DNA of 64,000 nucleotides from contig NZ_CP151099.1 of NCBI RefSeq assembly GCF_038096175.1, positions 6,674,001-6,738,000 of the forward strand. The letters are read 5' to 3'. Made by a program: the position numbers and the translations under genes. Positions 33,997 to 42,320 of the stretch are shown here, piece after piece. Positions within the stretch are counted from its first letter, which is position 1, and every line of letters starts with the position of its first letter. Under the pieces are notes generated by a model. That model was not told the DNA's origin, did not search any database, and was given only the letters and a program-made list of their open reading frames with translations. The stretch comes from Nostoc sp. UHCC 0302. GTDB lineage: Bacteria > Cyanobacteriota > Cyanobacteriia > Cyanobacteriales > Nostocaceae.

Positions 33997-35784
33997 CTAC
34001 TTCGTTATTTTAATTTCATGAATATTCCAGAATGCGCCACCAAGGGCGGAGAATCGGATACCTTCAAAACGATTACGTACCGCTGACAGTGATAAAGGGT
34101 TAACTAGGTAAATAAATGGTAAATTTTCTTGAGTAATCTGTTGGGTTTCGGCATAAATTTCTTTGCGCTTTGCTTCGTCTAATTCCCTTGCTGCTTGAAT
34201 GTAAAGCTTACCAATTTGCGCTTCCCAAGGAGCTACTTCCCAACCTTCAATTGGTGGTTGTCCCGGTTGGGGCTTCTGATTAAACATATGCAATCCACCT
34301 TCAGGCGCCCAAACATTAGCCCCATCATTTGGTTCTAAACCGCCAGTCAGTCCCATCAGAGAAGCTTCCCAGTCGAGGGAGTTAGAAGTTTTGTCTGTGA
34401 AAGTATTCCATGCTAGCGGCGTGAAATCGACTTGAATACCAATTTTGCTTAGGTCTTGTTTAATCTGCGATCCCATTGCCTCACGAATCTTATTGCCAGC
34501 ATTCGTAAGCAAAGTGAAGCGGACACGATTTCCCTGATCATCTACTAACTGATTTTTGTCATTGTACTTAAATCCTGCTTTTAGTAACAAGTCCTTGGCT
34601 TTTTTCAGATTGTAATTATAAACTTTTAACCCTTCTTTCGGAGAAAGATAATAAGGACTTTGTACAGAAATTGGTGAATCTTGTGGAGTGCCTAAACCGC
34701 GAAAAGTGTTGTTAATCATCGTTTGGCGGTCAATTGCATAGGCTACAGCCTGCCGAAATTGCACATTATTAAACCAACGCGATTTTACTGGATTGACCAG
34801 TGGTTTCCCATTTCTTTTACCTTTATTAAGATTGAACCAAACAAATGATGTACTCGATGTTGGCCCACCATTAAAAATTTTGAAATTACCTTGCTTTTCT
34901 TGCACTTTTAGTAAAGAAAAGTAATCTGGCGAAACTCCCACAGTATCTAACCCGCCAGAACGAAATTGTAGCAAAGAAGTATCTGTTGACTCTACGATTT
35001 GCCAAACTACCCGTTCAATATAAGGCTGGGGATTCCCTTGAGCATCCTTACGCCAGTAGTAAGGGTTGCGCCGAAACACTACACGCTGACTAGTATCGTA
35101 GCGTTCTAGTTTGTAAGGCCCATTGACGATAATTTGATCCAGAGGAGTATCAACGCCCCACTGTGATAGAAATATTGGTTTACCATCTTGATCTTTAGTT
35201 TTTACAGATTTTTCTAGGCTATGGGCGGGTAAAATTGGATATCCAGTAGCACTACGTAGGAATGGTGCAAAGGGTTCTGGGACAGTAAACTCAACCCGAC
35301 GTTCATCGATTTTTTTCACGCTTGGTAGCTTACGACTTTCCCCAATCCTCAAGACATCTCTGACATCAGTGGGAATTGCTTCATTAAAGTAAATGTCGTT
35401 GTAGGTAAACACCACATCGTCTACAGTGAGTGGCTGCCCATCAGACCATTTCAAACCCTCGCGCAGAGTAAAAACAATTTTTAATTTATCATCAGAAAAT
35501 TGCCAGGATTCTGCTAAAGCTGGCTCAATTTCACCTGTATCATAATTTTCGGTGATTAACCCTTCGTAAATGAGCGGGAAAACATTAGGAGACTCTTGAC
35601 TCAGAGGAAAGTTAAATGTTTTCGGGTCACTGAGAATGGCACTTACTAATTGTGGTACTTGAGCAGATGCGGTTTTAAAGTTAGCAGGGTTACAGGCGGT
35701 AACTGTAAGCGCTACTGCTGAAGCCAGGATTATTAGTAACCAAAAACGCTTAATTTTAGGCAAGATACTACTAGTAATTTTCAT
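33997..35784 (-). CDS. Peptide/solute-binding lipoprotein (SBP family 5)
   Basis: This 595-residue protein begins with a lipoprotein signal: basic KIKRF, hydrophobic LLIILASAVALTVTAC with the lipobox VTAC. The mature part is a family 5 substrate-binding protein (SDPKTFNFPLSQES, GLKWSDGQPLTVDDVVFTYNDI, AVAYAIDRQTMINN). It delivers oligopeptides, nickel or similar ligands to an ABC permease. No permease or ATPase is adjacent, so it is an orphan binding protein here. Confidence 0.94.
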   Translation of the reverse strand: MKITSSILPKIKRFWLLIILASAVALTVTACNPANFKTASAQVPQLVSAILSDPKTFNFPLSQESPNVFPLIYEGLITENYDTGEIEPALAESWQFSDDKLKIVFTLREGLKWSDGQPLTVDDVVFTYNDIYFNEAIPTDVRDVLRIGESRKLPSVKKIDERRVEFTVPEPFAPFLRSATGYPILPAHSLEKSVKTKDQDGKPIFLSQWGVDTPLDQIIVNGPYKLERYDTSQRVVFRRNPYYWRKDAQGNPQPYIERVVWQIVESTDTSLLQFRSGGLDTVGVSPDYFSLLKVQEKQGNFKIFNGGPTSSTSFVWFNLNKGKRNGKPLVNPVKSRWFNNVQFRQAVAYAIDRQTMINNTFRGLGTPQDSPISVQSPYYLSPKEGLKVYNYNLKKAKDLLLKAGFKYNDKNQLVDDQGNRVRFTLLTNAGNKIREAMGSQIKQDLSKIGIQVDFTPLAWNTFTDKTSNSLDWEASLMGLTGGLEPNDGANVWAPEGGLHMFNQKPQPGQPPIEGWEVAPWEAQIGKLYIQAARELDEAKRKEIYAETQQITQENLPFIYLVNPLSLSAVRNRFEGIRFSALGGAFWNIHEIKITK

Positions 35785-36042
35785 AATTTAAATACATGAA
35801 TATTTGAGTTTAATTTGTGCATCAGCATGGGTTATATTTCAATACGGTTTAGACAATATAATTCGCACAACCGAGAATCTTTGTAGATACGCGCCGTAGC
35901 GCGTATCTACAAAGATTAAATATGTATGAACAAGCTTTAACTAAACTGTATTGGGTTATATTTTTCATCTCACTCTCATGTTATGGGAGTTTCTCATAAA
36001 CAAATGATAGTTAAATAGCCTCACTGATGTAACCAAAAAAAG
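35785..36042. other. Intergenic region carrying a MITE
   Basis: This 258-bp gap is largely taken up by the element at 35840-35953. Upstream sequence of the binding-protein gene is AT-rich; no other feature is recognised. Confidence 0.5.
35840..35953. mobile_element. MITE with 13-bp inverted termini and 10-bp target duplication
   Basis: The left end is CAATACGGTTTAG (35840-35852) and the right end is CTAAACTGTATTG (35941-35953), an inverted pair with one mismatch. The flanks GGTTATATTT at 35830-35839 and 35954-35963 are identical direct repeats, as a target-site duplication. The core has a perfect hairpin (TTTGTAGATACGCG...CGCGTATCTACAAA, 35880-35912). No ORF is present. Confidence 0.75.
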
Positions 36043-36528
36043 TTAATCTGAAGCTACTAATAAGGCAACAGCATAAGCGCATATACCTTCTTCACGCCCT
36101 ACAGGGCCTAGTTTTTCATTGGTAGTAGCTTTGATGCCTATTTGATTTGGTTCTAATTCTAAAACAGTAGCAAGCTTGTCGCGCATTTTAGGAATATGCG
36201 GTTTTAACTTTGGACGTTCTGCCACTACCACCGAGTCAATATTTCCTATTAGCCAACCTTGCTGCCGAATCAATTGATTTACTTGAGTTAATAGTAGTAA
36301 ACTATCTGCTCCTGCCCATTGGGGATCGCTAGGAGGAAAATAATGGCCAATATCCCCCAAGGATAAAGCCCCAAGCATGGCATCCATAATTGCGTGGGTT
36401 AAGACATCAGCGTCACTATGACCTAATAAACCCAGCTCATGAGGAATGTGGATTCCTCCTAAAATCAAAGAGCGATCGCTCACCAATTGGTGAATATCGT
36501 AGCCGTTACCAATACGAATTTTAGTCAT
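36043..36528 (-). CDS. ispF: 2-C-methyl-D-erythritol 2,4-cyclodiphosphate synthase
   Basis: This 161-residue enzyme of the MEP isoprenoid pathway forms the cyclic diphosphate from CDP-ME-2P. The metal site GNGYDIHQL (Asp, His) and the signature [20 protein letters not shown] with its third zinc His are intact, and [17 protein letters not shown] forms the CMP-binding end. It is 38 bp after trmD and probably co-transcribed with it. Confidence 0.98.
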   Translation of the reverse strand: MTKIRIGNGYDIHQLVSDRSLILGGIHIPHELGLLGHSDADVLTHAIMDAMLGALSLGDIGHYFPPSDPQWAGADSLLLLTQVNQLIRQQGWLIGNIDSVVVAERPKLKPHIPKMRDKLATVLELEPNQIGIKATTNEKLGPVGREEGICAYAVALLVASD

Positions 36529-36566
36529 TTGTCATTTGTTATTTGTCATTGGTCATTTGTTACTGG

Positions 36567-37304
36567 TTATTTGTTATTCTCCCGTCTGCCCCCCTGCTCC
36601 CCTGCCTTCCTGCCTCTTACCCCATCCTTCCATTTCTGAAACAAATCGGGACGGCGATCGCGTGTTCTTTCAATCTGTTGTTCATAGCGCCACTGGGCGA
36701 TGGCTGCGTGATTTCCAGAGAGTAATACTTCAGGTACTTTCAATCCACGAAAATTTGCTGGACGGGTGTATTGAGGATAGTCCAATAAACCTTCTTCAAA
36801 ACTTTCTGCTGTTAAGGATTCCTTTTTGGCTACGGTTCCTGGCAAGAGGCGCACTACGCCATTAATTAAAGCCATTGCCGGAATTTCTCCACCTGTCAGA
36901 ATAAAATCGCCTAAAGACACCTCGCGAGTCACTAAATGTATTACCCTTTCATCCACCCCTTCGTAATGCCCACAAATAACTACTAATTGGTCGTAATTTG
37001 TTGCTAATTCTCGTAACAGAGGTTGATTGATTGTTTCACCTTGTGGACTCATCATAATTACCTCTCTGCGAGGTAGAATCGGCAGCGACTCTACAGTGGC
37101 AAAAATCGGTTCTGGCTTCATCAGCATCCCCACACCGCCACCGTAAGGTTCATCATCTACTTTCCGGTGCTTATCGGTGGTAAAGTCACGTGGATTAACC
37201 AGATGCACTTCGGCAATCTGTTTGGCTAAGGCTTTAGCCAGCAACCCAGAACTCAAAACGGAAGTAAAACAGTCAGGAAAAAGCGTAACTATATCAAAGC
37301 GCAC
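36567..37304 (-). CDS. trmD: tRNA (guanine-N1-)-methyltransferase TrmD
   Basis: This 245-residue SPOUT enzyme methylates G37 of tRNAs for Leu, Pro and Arg. It has MRFDIVTLFPDCF, GGGVGMLMKPEPIF, CGHYEGVDERV and the trefoil-knot SAM site DFILTGGEIPAMALINGVVRLLPG. The C-terminal 12 residues are low in complexity and encoded by a C-rich tract. It is the first gene of a pair with ispF. Confidence 0.98.
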   Translation of the reverse strand: MRFDIVTLFPDCFTSVLSSGLLAKALAKQIAEVHLVNPRDFTTDKHRKVDDEPYGGGVGMLMKPEPIFATVESLPILPRREVIMMSPQGETINQPLLRELATNYDQLVVICGHYEGVDERVIHLVTREVSLGDFILTGGEIPAMALINGVVRLLPGTVAKKESLTAESFEEGLLDYPQYTRPANFRGLKVPEVLLSGNHAAIAQWRYEQQIERTRDRRPDLFQKWKDGVRGRKAGEQGGRRENNK

Positions 37305-37536
37305 AGTTATTCGTATTCGAGAACACTAATCTTAAATTTGAATGTCTAGCAAGCACAAGCAGCTAATGTCGGTTAGAACTATAGGTAAAGTTTATCAATA
37401 GTAACTAAAGGTACCAGAACTCTTAGATTTTAGGTGGGATCAAAAGTTTTTCTAATTACTTAATTTATGTTTAAATATTGTCACAACTACATTTAAATTA
37501 ATAATCCGATCAAGTTAACAACTTCCAGGATGCATC
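37305..37536. other. trmD upstream region and flank of the RNA element
   Basis: About 230 AT-rich bases lie before the structured-RNA element. The last 16-20 bases (about 37517-37536, CAACTTCCAGGATGCATC) would be the guide position if the element is an omega RNA. No gene is present. Confidence 0.45.
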
Positions 37537-37756
37537 GAGCCAGCCTCAGGAAAAAGCGTGTCAAGACCTGCTCGCCGCCAACCCCACAAGGGAATTCTCG
37601 TCCCCAAGCCCAGAGAGAAAAGGGACACTTTCTTCAACGGGGGGAACCCCCGCAAGAGAGATGTCCTCCCCTAGTTACCCAAGCAATATTTTGCCAGTCT
37701 GGAAAATGTGGACAGGTGAAGAACAAGGCACTGGCTTTGAGGGACGGGAACGAACA
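37537..37756 (+). ncRNA. Orphan HEARO / IscB omega-RNA-like element
   Basis: This is a GC-rich, strongly structured block in otherwise AT-rich DNA. Ends pair over the whole length (GAGCCAG 37537-37543 with CTGGCTT 37731-37737). A hairpin of about 18 bp lies at 37623-37666 (GGACA-CTTTCTT, CGGGGG, loop GAA, CCCCCG, AAGAGAG-TGTCC), and another at 37689-37706. Primary motifs resemble IscB omega RNA as I remember it: AAGACC, GGGAATTCTCGTCCCC, GGGGGAAC and a terminal GGGACGGGAACGAACAT, where iscB would start. Here no iscB follows. A 77-codon ORF across it is rejected as coding. The identification is by memory of family motifs and needs an Rfam search. Confidence 0.65.
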
Positions 37757-37875
37757 TAACTAGATTGAGGCGTCGCGTGCGTCAAACCGTGTCCTCGCGA
37801 AAAAGCAAAGTGCAAAAATCATTAGGCTACTGAACCTTGTTAAATTCACCTGAAGTTGTTGACAGGAGAAACACA

Positions 37876-38739
37876 ATGCCGCAATTAAAAGCTAAATCGC
37901 TGGAAATGAGGACACCCCAAGCAACTAAAACCGCCGTTCTGGTTATCGGAGGCGCAGAAGATAAAGTTCACGGACGCGATATTCTGCGAACTTTTTTTGT
38001 TCGTGCTGGTGCTAGTAAGGCCTATATTACAATTATTCCATCTGCTTCCCGCGAACCTGCCATCATTGGTGGGCGGTATATTCGGATCTTCGAAGAAATG
38101 GGTGCTGAAAAGGTCGAGATTTTAGACATCCGCGAACGAGAACAGTGTGAAACACCCCAAGTCAAAGCATCCTTAGAAGCCTGTAGTGGGGTATTTTTGA
38201 CTGGAGGAGACCAACTGCGCCTCTGTGGTGTATTGGCAGATACGCCAGCAATGGAAATTATCCGGCAGCGGGTGAGGTCAGGACAACTTACATTAGCTGG
38301 AACCAGTGCAGGAGCAGCAGTGATGGGGCATCATATGATTGCTGGTGGTGGTAGTGGGGAGTCGCCAAATCGTTCCCTAGTAGACATGGCAACAGGTTTG
38401 GGATTTATCCCAGAAGTAATTGTTGACCAACACTTTCACAACCGGAATCGGATGGGACGACTGATTAGCGCGATCTCAGCTCATCCTGATCGCTTAGGTA
38501 TTGGTATTGATGAAGATACTTGTGCTGTATTTGAACGCGATGGTTGGCTACAAGTTATGGGTAAAGGCAGCGTCACGATTGTTGATCCTACTGAGGTGAC
38601 TCACACAAACGAACCCCATGTCAGTGCCAATGAACCGCTAACCATACATAATTTACGTCTACATATCCTCAGCTATGGCGATCGCTTTCACCTGTACCAG
38701 CGCACTGTATTGCCTGCTGTACACAGAATCTCCAGCTGA
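37876..38739 (+). CDS. cphB: Cyanophycinase
   Basis: ATG 37876, with AGGAG eight bases upstream, gives 287 residues; a TTG at 37837 is rejected. The serine-protease-like elbow LAGTSAGAAVMG holds the nucleophile Ser, with TAVLVIGGAEDKVHGRDIL at the start and VVDQHF-type IVDQHFHNRNRMGRL carrying the active-site His. It cleaves cyanophycin to beta-Asp-Arg dipeptides in the cytoplasm. It is 172 bp upstream of cphA on the same strand, as in other heterocystous species. An omega-RNA-like element lies just upstream. Confidence 0.97.
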   Translation: MPQLKAKSLEMRTPQATKTAVLVIGGAEDKVHGRDILRTFFVRAGASKAYITIIPSASREPAIIGGRYIRIFEEMGAEKVEILDIREREQCETPQVKASLEACSGVFLTGGDQLRLCGVLADTPAMEIIRQRVRSGQLTLAGTSAGAAVMGHHMIAGGGSGESPNRSLVDMATGLGFIPEVIVDQHFHNRNRMGRLISAISAHPDRLGIGIDEDTCAVFERDGWLQVMGKGSVTIVDPTEVTHTNEPHVSANEPLTIHNLRLHILSYGDRFHLYQRTVLPAVHRISS

Positions 38740-38911
38740 CGGGATAGAGTATCTGAGGTTACACTGAATTGACCTGTTGTTTATTCCTTGCTGTAGAAAA
38801 ATCGGAAGAATACGATGTAAAAAGAAAAAACTGTTTGGAATGAACAGTTTAGCGGTCAATTTCAGTAAGAAACTAGAATTTTGGTTCCGAATCTCCATCT
38901 ACCCTATTCCC

Positions 38912-41617
38912 ATGAGAATCCTCAAGATCCAGACCTTACGCGGCCCAAATTACTGGAGCATTCGACGCCACAAACTGATCGTCATGCGCCTCGATTTAGA
39001 AAACCTTGCCGAGACGCCCTCGAATGAAATCCCCGGCTTTTATGAAGGATTAGTTGAGGCACTGCCAAGTCTGGAGGGTCACTATTGCTCCCCTGGCTGT
39101 CGTGGTGGTTTTCTGATGCGGGTGCGAGAAGGCACGATGATGGGTCATGTTGTGGAACACGTAGCTTTAGAACTACAAGAATTAGCGGGAATGCACGTAG
39201 GCTTTGGCCGTACCCGCGAAACTGCCACACCCGGAATTTACCAAGTAGTGATTGAGTTCCTGAATGAGGAAGCGGGACGCTACGCTGGACGAGCTGCTGT
39301 GCGGCTGTGCCAGAGTATCGTTGATCGAGGTCGCTATCCCAAAGCAGAACTAGATCAAGACATCCAAGACCTGAAAGACTTTTGCCGTGATGCTTCACTA
39401 GGGCCTTCTACAGAAGCAATCATTAAAGAAGCAGAAAGAAGAGGCATTCCCTGGATGCCCCTTGAGGCACGCTTTTTGATTCAGCTAGGCTACGGCATGA
39501 ACCAGAAGCGGATGCAGGCAACAATGACCGATAGAACTGGCGTTTTGGGCGTAGAACTAGCCTGTGATAAAGAAGCTACTAAACGCATTCTCGCAGCCGC
39601 TGGTGTGCCAGTACCCAGAGGTACGGTGATCAACTTCTTAGACGATTTAGAAGAAGCTGTAGAATACGTAGGTGGCTATCCTATCGTCATCAAACCGTTA
39701 GATGGCAATCATGGACGGGGTATCACCATTGATATTAGAAGTTGGGAAGAAGCTGAAGCCGCTTACGAAGCAGCCAGGCAGGTTTCCCGTGCAATCATTG
39801 TCGAGCGGTATTATGTTGGGCGCGACCATAGAGTACTGCTGGTAGATGGCAAAGTAGTAGCAGTAGCTGAACGCGTACCAGCTCATGTGGTTGGCAATGG
39901 CAGATCCACAATTTCGGAATTGATTGAAGAAACCAATAAAGACCCAAATCGTGGAGATGGACATGATAACGTCCTCACCAAGATTGAACTAGACCGCACC
40001 AGCTACCAACTCTTAGAAAGGCAAGGTTACACCTTAAATAGCGTGCTACCCCAAGGCGTAATTTGTTATTTGAGGGCAACAGCAAACTTAAGTACAGGCG
40101 GTATTGCTGTAGACCGCACAGACGAAATCCACCCAGAAAACCTGTGGCTAGCACAACGGGTAGTGAAAATTATTGGTTTGGATATTGCTGGACTAGATAT
40201 TGTCACCACCGATATTAGCCGCCCGCTCCGGGAAGTGGATGGGGTAATTGTCGAAGTTAACGCTGCCCCCGGCTTTAGAATGCACGTCGCTCCCAGCCAA
40301 GGCATCCCCCGCAATGTCGCTGGAGCAGTAATGGATATGCTGTTTCCCCACGAACAATCTAGCCGTATTCCTATTCTTAGCGTCACAGGTACTAATGGCA
40401 AAACCACTACTACCCGACTCTTAGCACATATATATAAGCAAACTGGTAAAGTAGTAGGTTATACCACAACCGACGGAACATACATCGGAGAATACTTAGT
40501 AGAAGCTGGAGATAATACAGGCCCTCAAAGCGCCCACCTCATCCTACAAGATGCAACAGTGGAAGTAGCAGTACTGGAAACAGCCCGTGGTGGTATTCTC
40601 CGTTCTGGATTAGGCTTTGAAGCAGCAAATGTGGGCGTAGTGTTGAACGTAGCTGCTGATCACCTCGGAATCGGTGATATAGATACGATTGAGCAGTTAG
40701 CTAACCTCAAGAGTGTAGTAGCAGAAGCTGTATTCCCAGATGGCTATGCGGTACTCAACGCCGACGATCGCCGAGTCGCTGCTATGTCAGAAAAAACTAA
40801 AGCTAATATTGCTTACTTCACTATGAACCCCGACTCGGAGTTAGTGCGAAAACACATCCAAAAGGGAGGAGTTGCAGCAGTTTATGAAAATGGCTATCTG
40901 TCAATTGTTAAAGGCGATTGGACACACCGTATAGAAAGAGCAGAAAATATCCCCTTAACAATGGGTGGACGAGCGCCGTTTATGATTGCCAACGCTTTAG
41001 CAGCAAGTCTAGCAGCGTTTGTGCAGAACGTCACAATTGAACAGATTCGTGCTGGCTTAAAGACTTTCCGCGCTTCAGTGAGTCAAACCCCAGGACGGAT
41101 GAATTTATTTAATCTAGGGAACTTTCACGCCTTAGTCGACTATGCCCACAACGCAGCCAGCTACGAAGCTGTAGGTTCTTTTGTTCGCAACTGGACTACT
41201 GGACAACGGATTGGCGTAGTTGGCGGCCCTGGCGATCGCCGCGACGAAGATTTTGTCACTTTGGGTAAATTGTCAGCGCAAATCTTTGACTACATCATCA
41301 TAAAAGAAGACGACGACACGCGGGGACGCCCACGAGGTTCAGCCGTGGAATTGATTACTAGAGGGATTACCCAAGTTAAGCCTGATTGCCGCTTTGAATC
41401 AATTATGGATGAAACCCAAGCAATTAACAAAGCTTTGGATACGGCTCCTGATAACAGTTTGGTGGTAATTTTGCCAGAAAGCGTCAATCGCGCTATTAAC
41501 TTAATTAAGACACGTGGTGTAGTCAAGGAAGAGACACACCAACAAAATACGGGTAGTGCGATCGCCGATTCCCAAAATGGGATTACACCTTCTTCAGTTG
41601 TTAATACCTTGCTGTAG
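38912..41617 (+). CDS. cphA: Cyanophycin synthetase
   Basis: The start is ATG 38912 (MRILKIQTLRGPNYWSIRRH), giving 901 residues, the standard length; longer readings add unrelated residues. The N-terminal domain (about 1-160) is followed by an ATP-grasp domain (about 215-480, with YPIVIKPLDGNHGRGITI) that adds Asp, and a Mur-ligase-like domain (about 490-880, P-loop VTGTNGKTTTTRL) that adds Arg. It polymerises multi-L-arginyl-poly-L-aspartate, stored in polar plugs of heterocysts and in vegetative granules. Confidence 0.99.
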   Translation: MRILKIQTLRGPNYWSIRRHKLIVMRLDLENLAETPSNEIPGFYEGLVEALPSLEGHYCSPGCRGGFLMRVREGTMMGHVVEHVALELQELAGMHVGFGRTRETATPGIYQVVIEFLNEEAGRYAGRAAVRLCQSIVDRGRYPKAELDQDIQDLKDFCRDASLGPSTEAIIKEAERRGIPWMPLEARFLIQLGYGMNQKRMQATMTDRTGVLGVELACDKEATKRILAAAGVPVPRGTVINFLDDLEEAVEYVGGYPIVIKPLDGNHGRGITIDIRSWEEAEAAYEAARQVSRAIIVERYYVGRDHRVLLVDGKVVAVAERVPAHVVGNGRSTISELIEETNKDPNRGDGHDNVLTKIELDRTSYQLLERQGYTLNSVLPQGVICYLRATANLSTGGIAVDRTDEIHPENLWLAQRVVKIIGLDIAGLDIVTTDISRPLREVDGVIVEVNAAPGFRMHVAPSQGIPRNVAGAVMDMLFPHEQSSRIPILSVTGTNGKTTTTRLLAHIYKQTGKVVGYTTTDGTYIGEYLVEAGDNTGPQSAHLILQDATVEVAVLETARGGILRSGLGFEAANVGVVLNVAADHLGIGDIDTIEQLANLKSVVAEAVFPDGYAVLNADDRRVAAMSEKTKANIAYFTMNPDSELVRKHIQKGGVAAVYENGYLSIVKGDWTHRIERAENIPLTMGGRAPFMIANALAASLAAFVQNVTIEQIRAGLKTFRASVSQTPGRMNLFNLGNFHALVDYAHNAASYEAVGSFVRNWTTGQRIGVVGGPGDRRDEDFVTLGKLSAQIFDYIIIKEDDDTRGRPRGSAVELITRGITQVKPDCRFESIMDETQAINKALDTAPDNSLVVILPESVNRAINLIKTRGVVKEETHQQNTGSAIADSQNGITPSSVVNTLL

Positions 41618-41624
41618 TCAAAAG

Positions 41625-41651
41625 TAGAGACACGATATATCGCGTCTCTAC
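41625..41651. repeat. GACGCGAT-family palindrome after cphA
   Basis: AGTAGAGACACGATATATCG with CGCGTCTCTACT forms a near-perfect hairpin between the convergent cphA and tatA genes. It could terminate both. Confidence 0.7.
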
Positions 41652-41657
41652 TTTTGA

Positions 41658-41831
41658 CTATTGCTGTTCTTGTTCTTGACTAGCATCATCATTGGAAGTT
41701 TTCAGTCCCTCCTTAAAACCCCGCAAGGTTTTGCCTAATGCATTTCCCAGTTCGGGAATTTTTTTTGGCCCAAAAATCAAAATAGCGACTATTGCAATTA
41801 CACCCACTTCCGTCCATCCTAATCCAAACAT
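41658..41831 (-). CDS. tatA: Sec-independent translocase protein TatA
   Basis: This 57-residue gene is short but clear. ATG 41831 has AGGAG six bases upstream. The product opens MFGLGWTEVGVIAIVAILIF, then the hinge FGPKKIPELG, an amphipathic helix (GNALGKTLRGFKEGLK) and an acidic Gln-rich tail. The FGPKKLPE-type hinge is diagnostic of TatA/TatE. It forms the size-variable pore that exports folded, twin-arginine proteins across plasma and thylakoid membranes. TatC is not in the window. Confidence 0.95.
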   Translation of the reverse strand: MFGLGWTEVGVIAIVAILIFGPKKIPELGNALGKTLRGFKEGLKTSNDDASQEQEQQ

Positions 41832-42320
41832 CTATTTCTCCTAAACAATTCAAAGCGGTATAACTCAAGTCTACTCTCGTAAGATCCGAAGCTAACTTGG
41901 TAATTCTTGCCAGAGAACTTTTTAAGAAGATATAAACTTTCGCAAAATAATAATAATTAGAAAAAATATATATCGAAAGTCTCCGCGAACTTAATCTAGA
42001 GGACGTAAGTATACCATGAGCGTCTACGCCCCCCTCATCTTGATAATAATTCTGGATGAATTAATAGTCGAAAGTGAACGTTATAGTGATACTCAACGCG
42101 ACACTAGCCAAAAAGTAGCATCCATCCGGACTTGCGCTACAGAAAGCACTAAGCTGCCATTATCATCGCTCAAGCCGAAGGCGATCGCATCCAGCTAGAG
42201 AAAGCAACAGCAGAAGCCCAAAATGGTAATTTCTAATAAAAAGTTGCAATGCAACGTCTCAGAGTGAGGTTATCAATAGTAAAAATTATCTTGTCCTGAG
42301 CGTATTGATCAACGTTCTGG
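41832..42320. other. Gene-poor region with possible SPFH gene debris
   Basis: About 490 AT-rich bases. A short open stretch at 42153-42236 reads like a flotillin/SPFH C-terminus. A 60-codon ORF at 42016-42198 in another frame has no convincing composition. No RNA gene is recognised. Confidence 0.4.
42153..42236 (+). pseudogene. Possible C-terminal remnant of an SPFH/flotillin protein
   Basis: The stretch reads IIIAQAEGDRIQLEKATAEA to a stop, matching the alternating Ala/Glu coiled region found at the end of prohibitin-like proteins. It has no start and only 27 codons. The frame upstream is closed by a TAA at 42150-42152. It may be chance. Confidence 0.3.

Noticed and set aside
37530-37763. 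77-codon plus-strand ORF across the structured-RNA element
   Set aside because: Composition is Pro/Gln/Lys-rich, with no domain; the stems and end pairing explain the sequence better as RNA.
42016-42198. 60-codon plus-strand ORF
   Set aside because: No ribosome-binding site or domain; a shorter overlapping stretch in another frame looks more protein-like but is itself doubtful.
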